A DNA stretch of 9,699 nt from Alphaproteobacteria bacterium UBA3002 (GCA_002346425.1 DDZS01000049.1:500-10198), one strand, 5' to 3'. Numbered from the stretch's first letter, positions 1 through 6,611 are shown. A program made the numbers and translations. Notes: a model not told the origin generated them from the letters alone.

Positions 1-1035
1 GCAAAAATTGAACCTGTAAATATTGGAGGAGTTATAGTTTCTAACGCAACACTGCATAATGAAGATGAAATCCACCGTAAAGATATCCGTATAGGCGATA
101 CCGTTGTCATTCAACGCGCTGGGGATGTGATCCCCCAAGTAGTGTCGGTCGATATTGCATTGCGCCCTTCTACCGCGGTGCCTTTTCAATTTCCCGAGCG
201 CTGTCCCGTGTGTCATTCGCATGCCATACGCGCCGGGGACGAAGCCGTCCGGCGTTGTACCGGCGGGTTGCAATGCCCAGCACAGGCCGTTGAGAGATTA
301 AAGCATTTTGTGTCGCGTCAGGCTTTGGATATTGATGGTCTGGGCGATAAGCAGGTGGAAGCCTTTTATCACGAAGGATTGATTCGTCAGCCGCAGGATA
401 TTTTTACACTGGCACAACGCGATGCCGAATCGCTGACGCCTTTACGTAACCGCGAAGGATGGGGCAGTCAGTCGGTGCGAAAACTCTATGACGCAATTGA
501 AGCGAAACGCGCTATTCCCCTCGATCGCTTGGTTTACGCGTTAGGCATCCGGCATATAGGAATAGAAACCGCGCGCTTGTTAGCTCTGCATTATCACTCC
601 TTCTCTCTTCTACGTAGTCAAATAATGGCTGCTGCCGACCGTACTGACGCTGCTTACAGTGAAGCATTAAGTATTGATGGTATTGGCCCGGCAGCTCTTG
701 ATTCTCTCACCGGTTTTTTTACCGAGCCGCATAATCAAGACGTGTTAGACGCATTGATGGAGCAAGTATCTATTCAAGACATGAAGAAGAACACCCAAGG
801 CTCGGATCATCTGTTTTCCGGCAAGACATTAGTGTTTACCGGCACACTGGTGGAAATGACGCGCGATGAAGCAAAAGCTCGTGCGCAGCAACTCGGGGCA
901 AAAGTCAGCGGGTCCGTTTCTGCAAAGACCAATTACGTGATCGCAGGGGCAGACGCCGGAAGTAAATTAAAGAAGGCACGCGACCTTGGTGTTACCGTGT
1001 TGACGGAAGAAGAGTGGTTGGAGCAGGCACGATGA
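1..1035 (+). CDS. ligA: NAD+-dependent DNA ligase LigA, C-terminal half (5' truncated by window edge)
   Basis: LigA seals nicks between Okazaki fragments and after excision repair, using NAD+ as the adenylate donor. The frame is open from base 1, and 344 codons are visible of a family length near 670-700, so the adenylation domain lies outside the window. Visible parts in order: the end of the OB fold (ATLHNEDEI and RAGDVIPQV, codons about 16-47); a four-cysteine zinc finger (Cys at codons 68, 71, 86 and 92); helix-hairpin-helix repeats (DIDGLGDKQ, ALGIRHIG, IDGIGP); and a BRCT domain from about codon 267 with the SGSVSAKTNYVIAG and AGSKLKKA signatures. The insert LRNREGWG before the HhH region is of alphaproteobacterial style. 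A GTG at 127 is an internal valine, not the start. The TGA stop overlaps the prmA ATG, suggesting translational coupling. The gene appears intact as far as visible. Confidence 0.97.
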   Translation, partial: AKIEPVNIGGVIVSNATLHNEDEIHRKDIRIGDTVVIQRAGDVIPQVVSVDIALRPSTAVPFQFPERCPVCHSHAIRAGDEAVRRCTGGLQCPAQAVERLKHFVSRQALDIDGLGDKQVEAFYHEGLIRQPQDIFTLAQRDAESLTPLRNREGWGSQSVRKLYDAIEAKRAIPLDRLVYALGIRHIGIETARLLALHYHSFSLLRSQIMAAADRTDAAYSEALSIDGIGPAALDSLTGFFTEPHNQDVLDALMEQVSIQDMKKNTQGSDHLFSGKTLVFTGTLVEMTRDEAKARAQQLGAKVSGSVSAKTNYVIAGADAGSKLKKARDLGVTVLTEEEWLEQAR

Positions 1036-1925
1036 AAACAGTAACCGATAATCCCTTCCAACAGGCGCAGACACCGCACCAATGGACGTTTAAGTTGCAA
1101 AAACCGCAAACAGCAGCGGTAGAGCTTGCCTATGAAGATTTGGCGTGGTCGCTAGCGACGTTCGAACATAATGATGCAGAATTTCCATGGGTTACGCGCG
1201 CTATCTTTGACCATAGTGATTTGCCTGAAGCGCGACAAAGGTTGTGGTTATTGCAACAGCAAGACGCGATGTTGCTTAATCCAGATGAGCTTTTACTCGA
1301 TGATACCGATTGGGTAAGTCAGGTGCAGGAACAATTTATTCCAATCCATGCGGGCCGTTTCTATATCCATGGTAGTCATATTACTTCGCCGCCGCCGGTA
1401 CATAGTATTCCCTTATTAGTCGATGCCGGGGCAGCGTTTGGTACGGGCGAACATGCGACCACCCGCGCATGTTTACTAGCGATCGACCAAATGCTGAAAC
1501 GACGCTCTATCGCCTGTGCGCTGGATGTAGGATGCGGCTCTGCCATATTAGCGATGGCCATCGCCAAAGCGACCCGCCGACGCCATTACGGCATTGAAAT
1601 TGACCCGATGTCCGTTGCGGTGGCGCAAAGTAATGTGCGCCAAAATCAGCTTGCGAAGGATTGCATCATTCGCGAAGGCAATGGTTGTCAGGCGCCGGAT
1701 ATGCCCGGGCGGTATGATCTGATTGTGGCCAATATTCTGGCTCGACCGTTGATGGAACTCTCCCATCGCTTCCGTCAGCATCTTATGATCGGGGGCGAAC
1801 TTATCCTATCCGGATTATTGGTCTCTCAGGAAGAGATGGTGTTATGGGCGTATCGTCAACATGGCATAACATTGAAGCATCGCATTCGCTTGGAAGGCTG
1901 GTCAGCCTTAGTGTTACAAGGATAG
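1032..1925 (+). CDS. prmA: Ribosomal protein L11 methyltransferase PrmA
   Basis: PrmA uses S-adenosylmethionine to methylate ribosomal protein L11 in the cytoplasm. The 297-residue product is close to the 293 of E. coli PrmA. It has the family signature FGTGEHATT (residues 136-144), the SAM-binding motif I DVGCGSAIL (165-173), the acidic strand-2 end GIEIDP, and the VANILARPL motif (232-240) that lines the active site. Motif I carries Ala where DVGxGSG is usual, a mild change. I chose the ATG at 1032 because it forms a 4-base ATGA overlap with the ligA stop and has GGAG at 1020-1023, 8 bases upstream. An in-frame GTG at 1014 would add six residues and lies inside ligA. The gene ends one base from the convergent downstream gene, with no terminator in between. 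Function is well supported; the cellular role of the methylation is usually non-essential. Confidence 0.95.
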   Translation: MKTVTDNPFQQAQTPHQWTFKLQKPQTAAVELAYEDLAWSLATFEHNDAEFPWVTRAIFDHSDLPEARQRLWLLQQQDAMLLNPDELLLDDTDWVSQVQEQFIPIHAGRFYIHGSHITSPPPVHSIPLLVDAGAAFGTGEHATTRACLLAIDQMLKRRSIACALDVGCGSAILAMAIAKATRRRHYGIEIDPMSVAVAQSNVRQNQLAKDCIIREGNGCQAPDMPGRYDLIVANILARPLMELSHRFRQHLMIGGELILSGLLVSQEEMVLWAYRQHGITLKHRIRLEGWSALVLQG

Positions 1926-1926
1926 C

Positions 1927-3045
1927 TTATAAGCCCATGCCTTGACCGCGGTCGCGCCCCATACCCGGGGTTTGTGCAGGCACTAACTCCCCTAATTGTG
2001 TCATCGGTACTTCCTGGCCTTGCTGGATCCCCTGTTGCGAAAGATGCTGACCCTCCGTACGGCTTTGCATGACGCTTTGCCCATTTAACTGACGTTCCGT
2101 GGCCGCTAATTGCGGGTTTTGCGTCGGCTGTATTCCTTGCTGCGGCGTTGCGGGGGCCATGCCTTGTGCTTTTTGCTGGTCGGGCAACCCCGCATCCATT
2201 CCTTCCGCCATTATCGCATTTTCCAGCCCTGTCGATTGGCCAGTGCCTCGCAGCGGGGTTTGTTTCTCAGGCAATAATGCGGTTTCGTTTAAGGCTTGTT
2301 GGGGCGTTCTGGCCTCAGCCCCTTGTTGGTCAATTTTTAACTCTGGCGACTTATTTGGATCGACTTCCGGTTTCGATTTATCTGAATTTTTAACTGCGTC
2401 ATCCGGTGTAAGGTCTTCTGCTTTTATTTTAGGCTCGTTCTGACCGATACTTTGCTCATTCAGCGTATCCATCATTGTTTTCGCCGTCATTCCCTGTTGC
2501 GTAATTTGCAACTCGGCTTGCTTGCCCGCCACTTCTAATTCCCGCTGCTCGTCAAGCGCCATCTCAATTTCTTGCGCATGCGGTTTGCGATCATGTAAAT
2601 CTTCTCTGGCAATATCTCGCTGATAGGATTGCTTTAACGCTTCTGCTTGCTGATCAATAGCATGCGCCCGTTCAACCTCTTGTTCTTTTTCTTCATCGGT
2701 TTCGTAACTATCGTCGCTATCCGACTGTTCTTCCATCATTTGCTGATAGTGATAGCGTTCTTCGGCTTCGTCGCGCTCCTTCTCTTCATCCTCACCTTGT
2801 TCGCGCTCATCGTCGGTAGGCGCTACACCGCTTAAGGCACGTAACGTAGGGGGATGCGCAATACCCGTTTGCCGTAGGCCGTTCATGGCTTGCAAGGTTT
2901 TGACCGCTTGCTCGGTCATGCCATCATAGCTGCCGCTGATACCACTATCCGAAAGCAGGTCGCGCGCAACCAAACGGCGTTGCAATTCCGTGACATATTC
3001 GCCCATATCGCCGGGCTGTAGGGTGATATCCGTGGGTAAAAACAC
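1927..3045 (-). CDS. Protein with N-terminal peptidoglycan-binding-like domain, acidic coiled coil and Gln-rich repeat tail
   Basis: Function unknown. Residues about 9-73 match the PG_binding_1 pattern: LQPGDMGEYVTELQRRL, then YDGMTEQAVKTLQ, then a GL..TGI..PTLRAL end. Residues about 77-175 are highly charged, rich in Glu and Asp, and look like a coiled coil. The rest is Gln/Pro/Gly-rich and contains degenerate repeats around a QQG core (see findings). No signal peptide or membrane helix is present, and the frame is closed upstream by a stop at 3070-3072, so a leader has not been missed. The start is GTG at 3045, which lies 5 bases from AAGGAG (3051-3056). The adjacent TTG at 3048 is in frame but only 2 bases from that site. 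The gene follows the 117-residue gene after 58 bases, probably in one transcript. A cytoplasmic protein with this fold need not bind peptidoglycan; leaderless export is another possibility. Confidence 0.8.
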   Translation of the reverse strand: MFLPTDITLQPGDMGEYVTELQRRLVARDLLSDSGISGSYDGMTEQAVKTLQAMNGLRQTGIAHPPTLRALSGVAPTDDEREQGEDEEKERDEAEERYHYQQMMEEQSDSDDSYETDEEKEQEVERAHAIDQQAEALKQSYQRDIAREDLHDRKPHAQEIEMALDEQRELEVAGKQAELQITQQGMTAKTMMDTLNEQSIGQNEPKIKAEDLTPDDAVKNSDKSKPEVDPNKSPELKIDQQGAEARTPQQALNETALLPEKQTPLRGTGQSTGLENAIMAEGMDAGLPDQQKAQGMAPATPQQGIQPTQNPQLAATERQLNGQSVMQSRTEGQHLSQQGIQQGQEVPMTQLGELVPAQTPGMGRDRGQGMGL

Positions 3046-3050
3046 CAATG

Positions 3051-3056
3051 CTCCTT
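3051..3056 (-). promoter_or_regulatory. Shine-Dalgarno AAGGAG that decides the start of the peptidoglycan-binding-like gene
   Basis: The perfect AAGGAG lies 5 bases before GTG (3045) and only 2 bases before TTG (3048). Normal spacing favours the GTG. Confidence 0.65.
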
Positions 3057-3103
3057 CGTGGCTATCAGTCTACGCGAAAGCGCTGCCGATGCCAAGCGTG
3101 AGA

Positions 3104-3457
3104 CTAATTGGCAATCACGCGTAAATGGTCCCGATGCGTCGCTGTTAATTCGCTAAGCTGTAGTCCCAGCATTTGCTTACGAATCTGATGCAGAAGGTCA
3201 GTATGAAAATGCTGTAAATTCGTATATCCCGCCTGGCGTGCTTTTTCTTCCAGAATCATATCCGGTGTAATCGCTTGCCGTGTCCCGGCACGTTGCATGC
3301 TTTCTGTAATCGACTGTAGCACATCTTGCAGCATGTCTTCGGGTGGGGCTATTTTCGGGGCTAAAGCGGCGATGGTGGTAGCAAACTGCTCCATTACCGC
3401 CAAACTATCGTAAGAGAAGGGAAAGCTCCCTGCTCCGCTAAACTCGGTTCTCGTCAC
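3104..3457 (-). CDS. Hypothetical 117-residue protein
   Basis: I do not recognise this protein. It is small and soluble, mixed in charge and predicted largely helical (long stretches such as SLAVMEQFATTIAALAPKI and LLHQIRKQMLGLQLSEL). No signal peptide, membrane segment, cysteine cluster or catalytic motif is visible. The start is GTG at 3457, 8 bases from AGGAG (3466-3470). A nearby ATG at 3464 is in another frame and soon closes. The gene has its own promoter (3506-3534) and lies 58 bases upstream of the peptidoglycan-binding-like gene on the same strand, so the two probably form a short operon separate from lpxC. Good initiation signals and an otherwise gene-free stretch support it being real. 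Its role may be tied to its partner, but this is inference from position only. Confidence 0.7.
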   Translation of the reverse strand: MTRTEFSGAGSFPFSYDSLAVMEQFATTIAALAPKIAPPEDMLQDVLQSITESMQRAGTRQAITPDMILEEKARQAGYTNLQHFHTDLLHQIRKQMLGLQLSELTATHRDHLRVIAN

Positions 3458-3505
3458 TTGCCATACTCCTGTATAAGGATTTTTATTCTTTTATTATTAT
3501 TCTAA

Positions 3506-3534
3506 GTTATACCACTCTATGACGAATAAGTAAA
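3506..3534 (-). promoter_or_regulatory. Sigma-70-like promoter for the 117-residue gene and its downstream partner
   Basis: On the - strand, TTTACT (3529-3534, 4 of 6 to TTGACA) and TATAAC (3506-3511, 5 of 6 to TATAAT) are separated by exactly 17 bases. Transcription would start near 3499, giving a leader of about 42 bases before the GTG at 3457. The surrounding lpxC-to-gene gap (3458-3585) is strongly AT-rich, which suits a promoter but also raises the chance of accidental matches. Confidence 0.55.
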
Positions 3535-3540
3535 ATTTTT

Positions 3541-3556
3541 GTTAAATTAATTTTAG
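3541..3556 (-). promoter_or_regulatory. Possible CtrA-like box upstream of the 117-residue gene promoter
   Basis: Read on the - strand the sequence is CTAA-N7-TTAAC, one mismatch from the TTAA-N7-TTAAC consensus of the alphaproteobacterial cell-cycle regulator CtrA. It lies just upstream of the -35 element, centred near -49. The local AT-richness makes a chance match quite possible. Confidence 0.25.
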
Positions 3557-3585
3557 TTTTGATGAGTTAGAGCCAAAAATTCGGC

Positions 3586-4539
3586 TTACGCATGAGCAGC
3601 AGCGCGAGAAAACTCCGCTTGGGCGAGTCCTGCAAGCATTTCCGCCGGCAACATATCCCGATCCGCAACGGTCAGACGATAATTCCGCGCGTCTGCCATG
3701 AGGGCGCGCATCAGCAAATTATTGACGCGGTGACCAGGGCGCGTGGTTTTTACATCCGCTTGTAGCGCATATCCACACAAATAATAATCACCGACGGCAT
3801 CCAACGCTTTGTGGCGAATGAATTCATCCTGATAACGCAAGCCCTCTGGGTTCATAATACCGTTATCGTCTAACACAATCGCATTGTGAAGTGAACCGCC
3901 GCGTGCCAATCCATTGGCTTGCAAGGCTTTGACATCTTTCAAGAACCCAAACGTACGGGCGCGACAAAGCGATTGTTTGAAACTCGTCAGATTAAAATCA
4001 TAGCATCCATGCTGGGTGCCAATTGCCTGATGGGGAAAATCGATAGTGGCGTCCAAACGGAACCCTTTACTACGCGGAGCGATGGTAGCAATACATCCAC
4101 GATCTTCTACGGTAACTTCACGTACTACTTCGAGGATTGCACGTGGCGAGTCTTGTACTTTGACGCCTGCGCATTCGATTAGAAAGATAAATGGTTCAGA
4201 GCTACCATCCATAATCGGGATTTCCGGCCCATCCAGCTCGATCAAACAGTTGGTGATCCCCATCCCCCATAGAGCAGCCATGACATGCTCTACGGTCATC
4301 ACTTGCACGCCATGCTCATTGCGTAGCACTGTGCACAGGGTAGTTTCTGTGACCAGATCATATTGCGCAGGAACTTGCGCCTGTTCCATCGGGCAATCGG
4401 TACGCACAAAAATAATACCATGATCGACCGGCGCCGGATGCAGCACCATATTTACTTGCTCACCGCTATGCAAGGCGACACCCTGACAGGTAACAGCATG
4501 GCTTAACGTGGCTTGTAGGGGTGCGTTGGCATAACTCAT
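3586..4539 (-). CDS. lpxC: UDP-3-O-acyl-N-acetylglucosamine deacetylase LpxC
   Basis: LpxC is the zinc hydrolase that removes the acetyl group from UDP-3-O-acyl-GlcNAc, the committed step of lipid A synthesis in the cytoplasm. The product has 317 residues, against 305 in E. coli. The zinc ligands are visible: His85 in MTVEH, and His243 and Asp247 in HKALDAVGD. Catalytic Glu84 and His270 (PGHRVNNLLMRAL) are also present. Other family blocks are GVALHSG (20-26), GPEIPIMDGSS (104-114) and ARTFGFLKDV (194-203). The start ATG has AAGGA 6 bases upstream (4546-4550). The gene follows ftsZ after 173 bases on the same strand, the usual alphaproteobacterial arrangement. A stem-loop in that gap and a weak promoter-like pair near lpxC suggest it may be expressed partly on its own. 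Cells with this gene make lipopolysaccharide. Confidence 0.97.
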   Translation of the reverse strand: MSYANAPLQATLSHAVTCQGVALHSGEQVNMVLHPAPVDHGIIFVRTDCPMEQAQVPAQYDLVTETTLCTVLRNEHGVQVMTVEHVMAALWGMGITNCLIELDGPEIPIMDGSSEPFIFLIECAGVKVQDSPRAILEVVREVTVEDRGCIATIAPRSKGFRLDATIDFPHQAIGTQHGCYDFNLTSFKQSLCRARTFGFLKDVKALQANGLARGGSLHNAIVLDDNGIMNPEGLRYQDEFIRHKALDAVGDYYLCGYALQADVKTTRPGHRVNNLLMRALMADARNYRLTVADRDMLPAEMLAGLAQAEFSRAAAHA

Positions 4540-4571
4540 AGCGATTCCTTTTGATACTTTTTCTTTAGCGT

Positions 4572-4600
4572 AAGATAAGAATCTTTATGCTGCAGCGCAA
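4572..4600 (-). promoter_or_regulatory. Weak candidate promoter for lpxC
   Basis: On the - strand TTGCGC (4595-4600) and TATCTT (4572-4577) are 17 bases apart, matching 3 of 6 and 4 of 6 of the sigma-70 hexamers. Transcription would start near 4565, about 26 bases before the lpxC ATG and downstream of the ftsZ-lpxC stem-loop. The gap also holds a small dyad, TAACA-GAT-TGTTA (4602-4614), just upstream. The match is marginal. Confidence 0.25.
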
Positions 4601-4663
4601 ATAACAGATTGTTACGAAATATTACATGTGAATGCCTAGCATAGCGGCAGTAACAAAGCATGA

Positions 4664-4691
4664 AGAAGCAAGGCTGCACGCCATTGCTTCT
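4664..4691 (-). terminator. Stem-loop between ftsZ and lpxC, possible terminator or processing hairpin
   Basis: A perfect 8-bp inverted repeat (AGAAGCAA at 4664-4671, TTGCTTCT at 4684-4691) encloses GGC/GCC around a TGCAC loop, with one bulged base at 4683. It begins 22 bases after the ftsZ stop. The - strand sequence that follows has only a broken T tract (TCATGCTTTGTT), so it is a poor intrinsic terminator. It might attenuate, stabilise or process the transcript instead. Confidence 0.5.
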
Positions 4692-4712
4692 AATCATTAT
4701 AATCGTGGAGTA

Positions 4713-6398
4713 CTAATTCGCTTGGCGGCGCAAAAAGGCAGGAATATCCAGATATTCTTCGTCTTCCCGAGCGGCTGATTCTTTCTTCACCGCACGTACA
4801 CGGCTTTCTTCTTCTACCATTTCAGGTTCATACTGCTCTTCATATTCCACCGCACGTGCCCCAAAGGCCTTCGCCCCGGCACCAGCTATCTTTTTGAAGA
4901 AGCTGCGTCCACCGGATTCATCTTCCTCTTCAGGCGCACTCATCGGAATGGCGCGTTGCGTGGGCATTTCAGCGCGTGGAGAAATAAATGCAGGCTGCTC
5001 CATGTCTTCGTCCATCATCGGCTGTGGCGCACGCGAAGGTTGCGGCTCTGCGGATAATTTAAATGGGCGGCGACGCATTTCAACTTCGGGCTCAATTTGT
5101 TCCCATTCCATCGGTGCTTCATCTCGCTGCATGCCCGCATCCACCGCCGCTTCAGCAAACATTTCAGCCTGTCCTACCGGTTCTTGCACCACCGGCGCAG
5201 CAGGTTTACTGCGCTCTGCTACCATGCGTGCCATTTCACTGACCGAGGCATTTCCGGCTTCGCGTACAATTTCAGCCGCACTACGTTCCCGCTTTACATC
5301 GCGTTTTGCGCTAGCTTGACTTGCAGCCTGACTGGCAATTGCCGAGGGTTGCTTCGGCGCATAGACCGATTGTGACCGGGTTTGCTGTGCCGGACGTTGC
5401 AACGGCATTGTGGGCTGCTCGGCCATTTGGCCTTGCTCAATTCCCGTTGCCACAACGGACACACGCATCATACCTTCCAACGAATCGCTAAAGGTCGAAC
5501 CGAAAATGATATTTGCTTCCTGATCCACCTCTTCACGGATACGGTTCGCCGCTTCATCGACTTCGAACAGTGTCATATCCGGGCCACCGGTGATGTTGAT
5601 CAACACGGCGCGAGCGCCACGTAAAGACACATCGTCCAGCAATGGATTCGAAATAGCGGATTCCGCGGCATCCACGGCACGTTTGTCGCCTGAGGCTTCG
5701 CCCGTTCCCATCATTGCCTTGCCCATTTCACTCATAACCGCGCGGATATCCGCAAAGTCAAGATTGACAAGGCCGGGTTTGACCATCAGATCGGTGACAC
5801 CCCGTACCCCGGAATGCAACACTTCATCCGCCATACGAAAGGCTTCGGCAAATGTGGTTTTTTCATTGGCGATGCGGAACAGATTCTGGTTTGGAATAAC
5901 AATTAATGTATCAACATATTGTTGTAATTCTTCAATCCCGGAATCCGCCAGGCGCATGCGGTGCGTTCCTTCAAACTGGAACGGCTTAGTAACCACGCCG
6001 ACAGTGAGAATGCCCTGCTCGCGAGCGAGCTGAGCGATGACAGGCGCGGCACCGGTTCCGGTACCGCCACCCATCCCCGCAGTAATAAACACCATATTAC
6101 TGCCCTGGATATGATCGGCAATATCATCGATTGCTTCTTCCGCAGCAGCACGACCTGTTTGCGGTGAAGCGCCGGCTCCCAGGCCACGAGTAACAGACAC
6201 TCCCAGTTGAACGGTACGGTCGGTCATCGCAGACTCTAGCGCTTGTGCATCGGTGTTGGCCATGACGAAGTCGACCCCCTCAAGGTTCGCAGCAATCATG
6301 TTATTGACAGCATTGCCGCCTGCTCCACCGACGCCAATGACCGTAATCTTGGGCTTTAAAGTATCGGAATGCGCGGGTAGGTGCAGGTTAATCGTCAT
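4713..6398 (-). CDS. ftsZ: Cell division GTPase FtsZ
   Basis: FtsZ is the tubulin homologue that polymerises at midcell and organises the divisome. The product has 561 residues. The GTPase core runs from about residue 15 to 320: GVGGAGGNAVNNM near the N-terminus, the tubulin signature GGGTGTG (110-116), and the T7 catalytic loop NLDFAD (212-217) with both acidic residues. A disordered acidic, Pro/Ala/Gln-rich linker of about 225 residues follows, then the conserved C-terminal peptide EEYLDIPAFLRRQAN that binds FtsA and other partners. Long linkers are usual in alphaproteobacteria (Caulobacter FtsZ has 508 residues), so this one is long but not out of class. I chose ATG at 6398, which has GGAG (6404-6407) 5 bases upstream, over an in-frame TTG at 6416 lacking a site. 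It is preceded by 213 bases of leader containing an inverted repeat. Confidence 0.98.
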   Translation of the reverse strand: MTINLHLPAHSDTLKPKITVIGVGGAGGNAVNNMIAANLEGVDFVMANTDAQALESAMTDRTVQLGVSVTRGLGAGASPQTGRAAAEEAIDDIADHIQGSNMVFITAGMGGGTGTGAAPVIAQLAREQGILTVGVVTKPFQFEGTHRMRLADSGIEELQQYVDTLIVIPNQNLFRIANEKTTFAEAFRMADEVLHSGVRGVTDLMVKPGLVNLDFADIRAVMSEMGKAMMGTGEASGDKRAVDAAESAISNPLLDDVSLRGARAVLINITGGPDMTLFEVDEAANRIREEVDQEANIIFGSTFSDSLEGMMRVSVVATGIEQGQMAEQPTMPLQRPAQQTRSQSVYAPKQPSAIASQAASQASAKRDVKRERSAAEIVREAGNASVSEMARMVAERSKPAAPVVQEPVGQAEMFAEAAVDAGMQRDEAPMEWEQIEPEVEMRRRPFKLSAEPQPSRAPQPMMDEDMEQPAFISPRAEMPTQRAIPMSAPEEEDESGGRSFFKKIAGAGAKAFGARAVEYEEQYEPEMVEEESRVRAVKKESAAREDEEYLDIPAFLRRQAN

Positions 6399-6447
6399 AG
6401 AAACTCCGTTATACAAACACTAGCCAGGTTTCGTGATCGGTGAATCT

Positions 6448-6492
6448 CACCATATCTATCCTGATGTCCTAGCCATACCACCAGATATGGTG
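6448..6492. repeat. Perfect 10-bp inverted repeat in the ftsZ leader
   Basis: CACCATATCT (6448-6457) is exactly complementary to AGATATGGTG (6483-6492), with 25 bases between. The right arm also lies in a tighter dyad, CACCA-GATA-TGGTG (6479-6492). It lies 50-94 bases before the ftsZ ATG. It could be a pair of sites for a dimeric regulator or an mRNA stem-loop in the ftsZ leader; the sequence does not decide between them. Confidence 0.6.
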
Positions 6493-6513
6493 TCTCGCAA
6501 ATTGCGTCTCTGC

Positions 6514-6544
6514 TTTATACACAAGACAATATTAATTGACGCAA
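6514..6544 (-). promoter_or_regulatory. Weak candidate promoter for ftsZ
   Basis: TATAAA (6514-6519 on the - strand, 5 of 6 to TATAAT) is preceded by GCGTCA at 17 bases (3 of 6) or TTGCGT at 19 bases. If used, transcription would start near 6507 and the leader of about 110 bases would carry the 10-bp inverted repeat. The -35 match is poor, but an ftsZ-proximal promoter is expected from other alphaproteobacteria. Confidence 0.3.
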
Positions 6545-6584
6545 GAATACGCGCAAATCCTACGCTTTTCAAGCGCAGAACCGC

Positions 6585-6609
6585 AGAAAAAGGTGAAAGA
6601 AAAAAGGTG
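6585..6609. repeat. Short direct repeat and U-rich tract after the 302-residue gene
   Basis: AGAAAAAGGTG (6585-6595) is followed at once by a near copy, AGAAAAAAGGTG (6598-6609). In the - strand transcript this is a pyrimidine tract with two CACCUUUUU blocks directly after the stop of the 302-residue gene. No hairpin precedes it, so I do not call it an intrinsic terminator. Confidence 0.4.
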
Positions 6610-6611
6610 TT

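Noticed and set aside
2647..2835. Short + strand reading frame coding for a very hydrophobic 62-residue peptide
   Set aside because: It lies antisense to the Glu/Asp-rich part of the peptidoglycan-binding-like gene. Reading GAA/GAG backwards gives Phe and Leu codons, which explains the hydrophobicity. No Shine-Dalgarno supports it.
3570..3587. Small hairpin AGCC...GGCT at the lpxC stop as a terminator
   Set aside because: The stem is only about 4-6 bp with a wobble, and is not followed by a T tract on the - strand.
4894..5375. Open + strand frames opposite the FtsZ linker
   Set aside because: They are low-complexity shadows of the linker codons with no family resemblance or initiation signals.
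5903..6187. 94-residue - strand frame inside ftsZ
   Set aside because: It overlaps the conserved GTPase core of ftsZ in another frame and has no independent evidence.
6408..6413. TATAAC just before ftsZ as a -10 element
   Set aside because: There is no acceptable -35 at 16-18 bases, and transcription from it would start near the ATG and lose the ribosome site.
6399..6416. TTG at 6416 as the ftsZ start
   Set aside because: The ATG at 6398 has GGAG at normal spacing and gives the usual FtsZ N-terminus; the TTG has no ribosome site.
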